A program made the translations under genes and the position numbers. 64,000 nucleotides of DNA. It comes from CANLBN01 sp050633525. Its GTDB lineage: Bacteria; Pseudomonadota; Gammaproteobacteria; Pseudomonadales; Cellvibrionaceae. Within the stretch, counting starts at the first letter, position 1. Every line of letters begins with the position of its first letter. The stretch is taken from NCBI GenBank assembly GCA_050633525.1, contig JBOEGR010000015.1:37071-101070 (forward strand), in the 5' to 3' direction. The notes below the pieces were generated by a model. The model did not search any database, was not told the origin of the DNA, and worked only from the letters and a program-made list of their open reading frames with translations. Below are positions 62,661 to 64,000 of this stretch, piece by piece.

Positions 62661-63467
62661 TTAGTCGTAGACGTTCTTTTTCTTCCATTCGTCTTCTTTT
62701 TTAAGCTCTTGCCATTGTTCTCCAGTGTCATTTGTTCCTTGTTGACTGTTTCCCTTGGCCTCTTGTTTTTCGAGTTCCGCTTTCTTTTCACTTTCAGCTT
62801 CTATGATTTTTTCTAGTCTGGCTAATTCTTTGTTAATCAACACCAACCTTTCTTTATTGGTCGGAATTAAACCTTCTTTAATGATTAGATTTTTTGCCAA
62901 CATATAATAATGCGCTGAGAGTTTGTATTTTTGCATATCTCCAGCTGACTTAGCGGACAAAGAGTAATTATCGACCATCAGCTTGGTAATGATATTTTTT
63001 AATAGTGATTTATAGTGAGCGTGTTGTTTTGAGGTGATATTCCCCCTTTGTAGCCACTTTTGAATAAACCGCCCTAGGTGGTTTAGATACTGTCGTAGCT
63101 CGTTGATTTGTGAGCTGCTTTGAATGCTGGCATTGGATTGCGCTTGTGGACTTCTGGTGGCTGTTTCCATTTGTGATGTATACAGCGTGAAGTTCTCCAG
63201 ATACTCGGGTTGGTCTGGCGCAAGCTTGCTTAACTGCTCAAAGGCATCAACGATACAGCGGTAAATAAAGATCTGTAGGTCATTAGGTAAGAAGTTAGGG
63301 GGAAATGCGTTGAGCATCTGCACAAGGTCCTGTGAGCGCTTTTCTAGAGCACGCTTTAGCCTTGATTTCTCCTTCTTGCGCTTAACAACCGTCTGCCTGA
63401 CAAAAATATAACAGACCAGTGCGCAGACCAGCATGATGACGCCAATAATGACATACACTTGGGTCAT
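62661..63467 (-). CDS. Membrane-anchored coiled-coil protein
   Basis: A 268-residue protein: one amino-terminal helix (YVIIGVIMLVCALVCYIFV), a basic segment (KRKKEKSRLKRALEKRSQDL) and a helical body, with a highly charged coiled coil at about 200-268 (KELARLEKIIEAESEKKAELEKQ). No family recognised. It is convergent with the DUF1499 gene. It lies 333 bases before the tRNA pair. Confidence 0.6.
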   Translation of the reverse strand: MTQVYVIIGVIMLVCALVCYIFVRQTVVKRKKEKSRLKRALEKRSQDLVQMLNAFPPNFLPNDLQIFIYRCIVDAFEQLSKLAPDQPEYLENFTLYTSQMETATRSPQAQSNASIQSSSQINELRQYLNHLGRFIQKWLQRGNITSKQHAHYKSLLKNIITKLMVDNYSLSAKSAGDMQKYKLSAHYYMLAKNLIIKEGLIPTNKERLVLINKELARLEKIIEAESEKKAELEKQEAKGNSQQGTNDTGEQWQELKKEDEWKKKNVYD

Positions 63468-63799
63468 AATGATTCATTGCCTCTTTCTATAATGTGCTAA
63501 ATCGATGAAATTTAAGCTTTTGCGCAATAATTGGCGCGTTTATAGACAGTATAGACGTTATTTTTAGAGACTCTCGTTTATGGCCGCTTTTTGAGCACAA
63601 TAATTGCTTTTAGCACTATTGATTCCATATCAGTTTCTGATGCTTTTTCAAGCACTTAGCGTGAACTTCTTACTAGACTTAGGCAAAAAGGCATTTACTG
63701 ACTTTAATACCATAGTTTTTAAGTTTAAGTGTTGACAGCCAGCCTCCCGATACATAGAATGCGCACCTCTTCTGATGACCGTCTGGTCACAGAGTCTAG
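63468..63799. other. Intergenic region upstream of tRNA genes
   Basis: No gene found in 332 bases. Its right end holds the tRNA promoter listed separately. The remainder is AT-rich without notable repeats. Confidence 0.6.
63732..63760 (+). promoter_or_regulatory. Sigma70-type promoter of the tRNA operon
   Basis: TTGACA (63732-63737), 17-base spacer, TAGAAT (63755-63760), followed by GC-rich GCGCACC, a discriminator of the kind found on stringently controlled stable-RNA promoters. Transcription would start about 33 bases before tRNA-Glu. Confidence 0.85.
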
Positions 63800-63875
63800 G
63801 TCCCCTTCGTCTAGTGGCCTAGGACACCGCCCTTTCACGGCGGTAACAGGGGTTCGAACCCCCTAGGGGACGCCA
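63800..63875 (+). tRNA. tRNA-Glu (anticodon TTC)
   Basis: The acceptor stem GTCCCCT pairs with AGGGGAC; the anticodon stem CCGCC/GGCGG closes a loop with TTC; the T-arm is AGGGG-TTCGAAC-CCCCT, and CCA is encoded (63873-63875). 76 bases with CCA. Confidence 0.95.
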
Positions 63876-63922
63876 TTTTTGCAACACTTTTTATGTCTTC
63901 ATAAAGAGTGCTTGCATGGTCT

Positions 63923-63997
63923 GCGGGAATAGCTCAGTGGTAGAGCACAACCTTGCCAAGGTTGGGGTCGCGAGTTCGAATCTCGTTTCCCGCTCCA
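63923..63997 (+). tRNA. tRNA-Gly (anticodon GCC)
   Basis: The acceptor stem GCGGGAA pairs with TTCCCGC; the D-arm is AGCTCAGTGGTAGAGC; the anticodon loop TTGCCAA sits on stem AACCT/AGGTT; T-arm CGAG-TTCGAAT-CTCG; the encoded CCA is at 63995-63997. It is transcribed in tandem with tRNA-Glu, 47 bases downstream. Confidence 0.95.
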
Positions 63998-64000
63998 AAT

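Overview
The window is a stretch of bacterial chromosome, most likely from a marine gammaproteobacterium. The signs are a biosynthetic SpeA, E. coli/Pseudomonas-type YbbA-YbbP-TesA, BepA-TusA-PerM, AceE/AceF, SlyX and YjgR, moderately AT-rich coding sequence, frequent TTG/GTG starts and sigma70-like signals. The genus cannot be fixed from the sequence alone. Most of it is housekeeping. The accessory part is concentrated at about 35.6-43.3 kb, with two IS5-like miniature elements elsewhere.

Layout. 0-6 kb: the 3' end of nadA, then a four-gene polyamine operon (speA, carboxy(nor)spermidine dehydrogenase, its decarboxylase, agmatinase). Together these convert arginine to agmatine, putrescine and a carboxy-triamine that is decarboxylated to spermidine, with no S-adenosylmethionine route in sight. 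6-10 kb: a 263-bp IS5-like MITE, an SMP-30-like secreted protein divergent from an XRE regulator, a DUF1456 protein, a putative EVE/PUA-like protein and a YugP-type metalloprotease. 10-14.3 kb: tesA divergent from the ybbA-ybbP exporter. 14.3-21 kb: a soluble histidine kinase divergent from a BLUF blue-light sensor, a 5'-nucleotidase-like lipoprotein, an Xre-RES toxin-antitoxin pair, ppnP and a 69-bp MITE. 21.3-33 kb: dnaE, interrupted only by a collapsed assembly gap, then ppk2, a HerA-like ATPase, accA, a SUI1 factor, a voltage-gated-type K+ channel, slyX and small conserved proteins.

33.4-43.3 kb: a PAS-GGDEF-EAL protein, then an accessory block. It starts with a short array of integron gene cassettes with three recognisable attC sites and no integrase in the window (a CALIN). 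The cassettes encode a small unknown protein, a GNAT acetyltransferase, a DUF6602-like protein with a PD-(D/E)xK-like motif, and downstream of the last attC a SEC-C zinc protein with His/Cys-rich motifs. DUF6194, AraC, VOC and DUF6500 genes and a truncated GNAT remnant follow. Then comes an overlapping two-gene unit (an unrecognised 336-aa protein plus a Sel1-repeat lipoprotein) with a perfect CRP-like site upstream. The cassettes and this pair are the best candidates for something undescribed.

43.4-64 kb: bepA, tusA, perM, a large M16 protease, aceE-aceF (three lipoyl domains), an AgmX/TonB-C-like lipoprotein, a SulP transporter, a periplasmic solute-binding protein, a second GGDEF-EAL protein, alaA-like aminotransferase, msrB, a DUF1499 protein, a membrane-anchored coiled-coil protein, and a tRNA-Glu/tRNA-Gly pair behind a consensus-like promoter.
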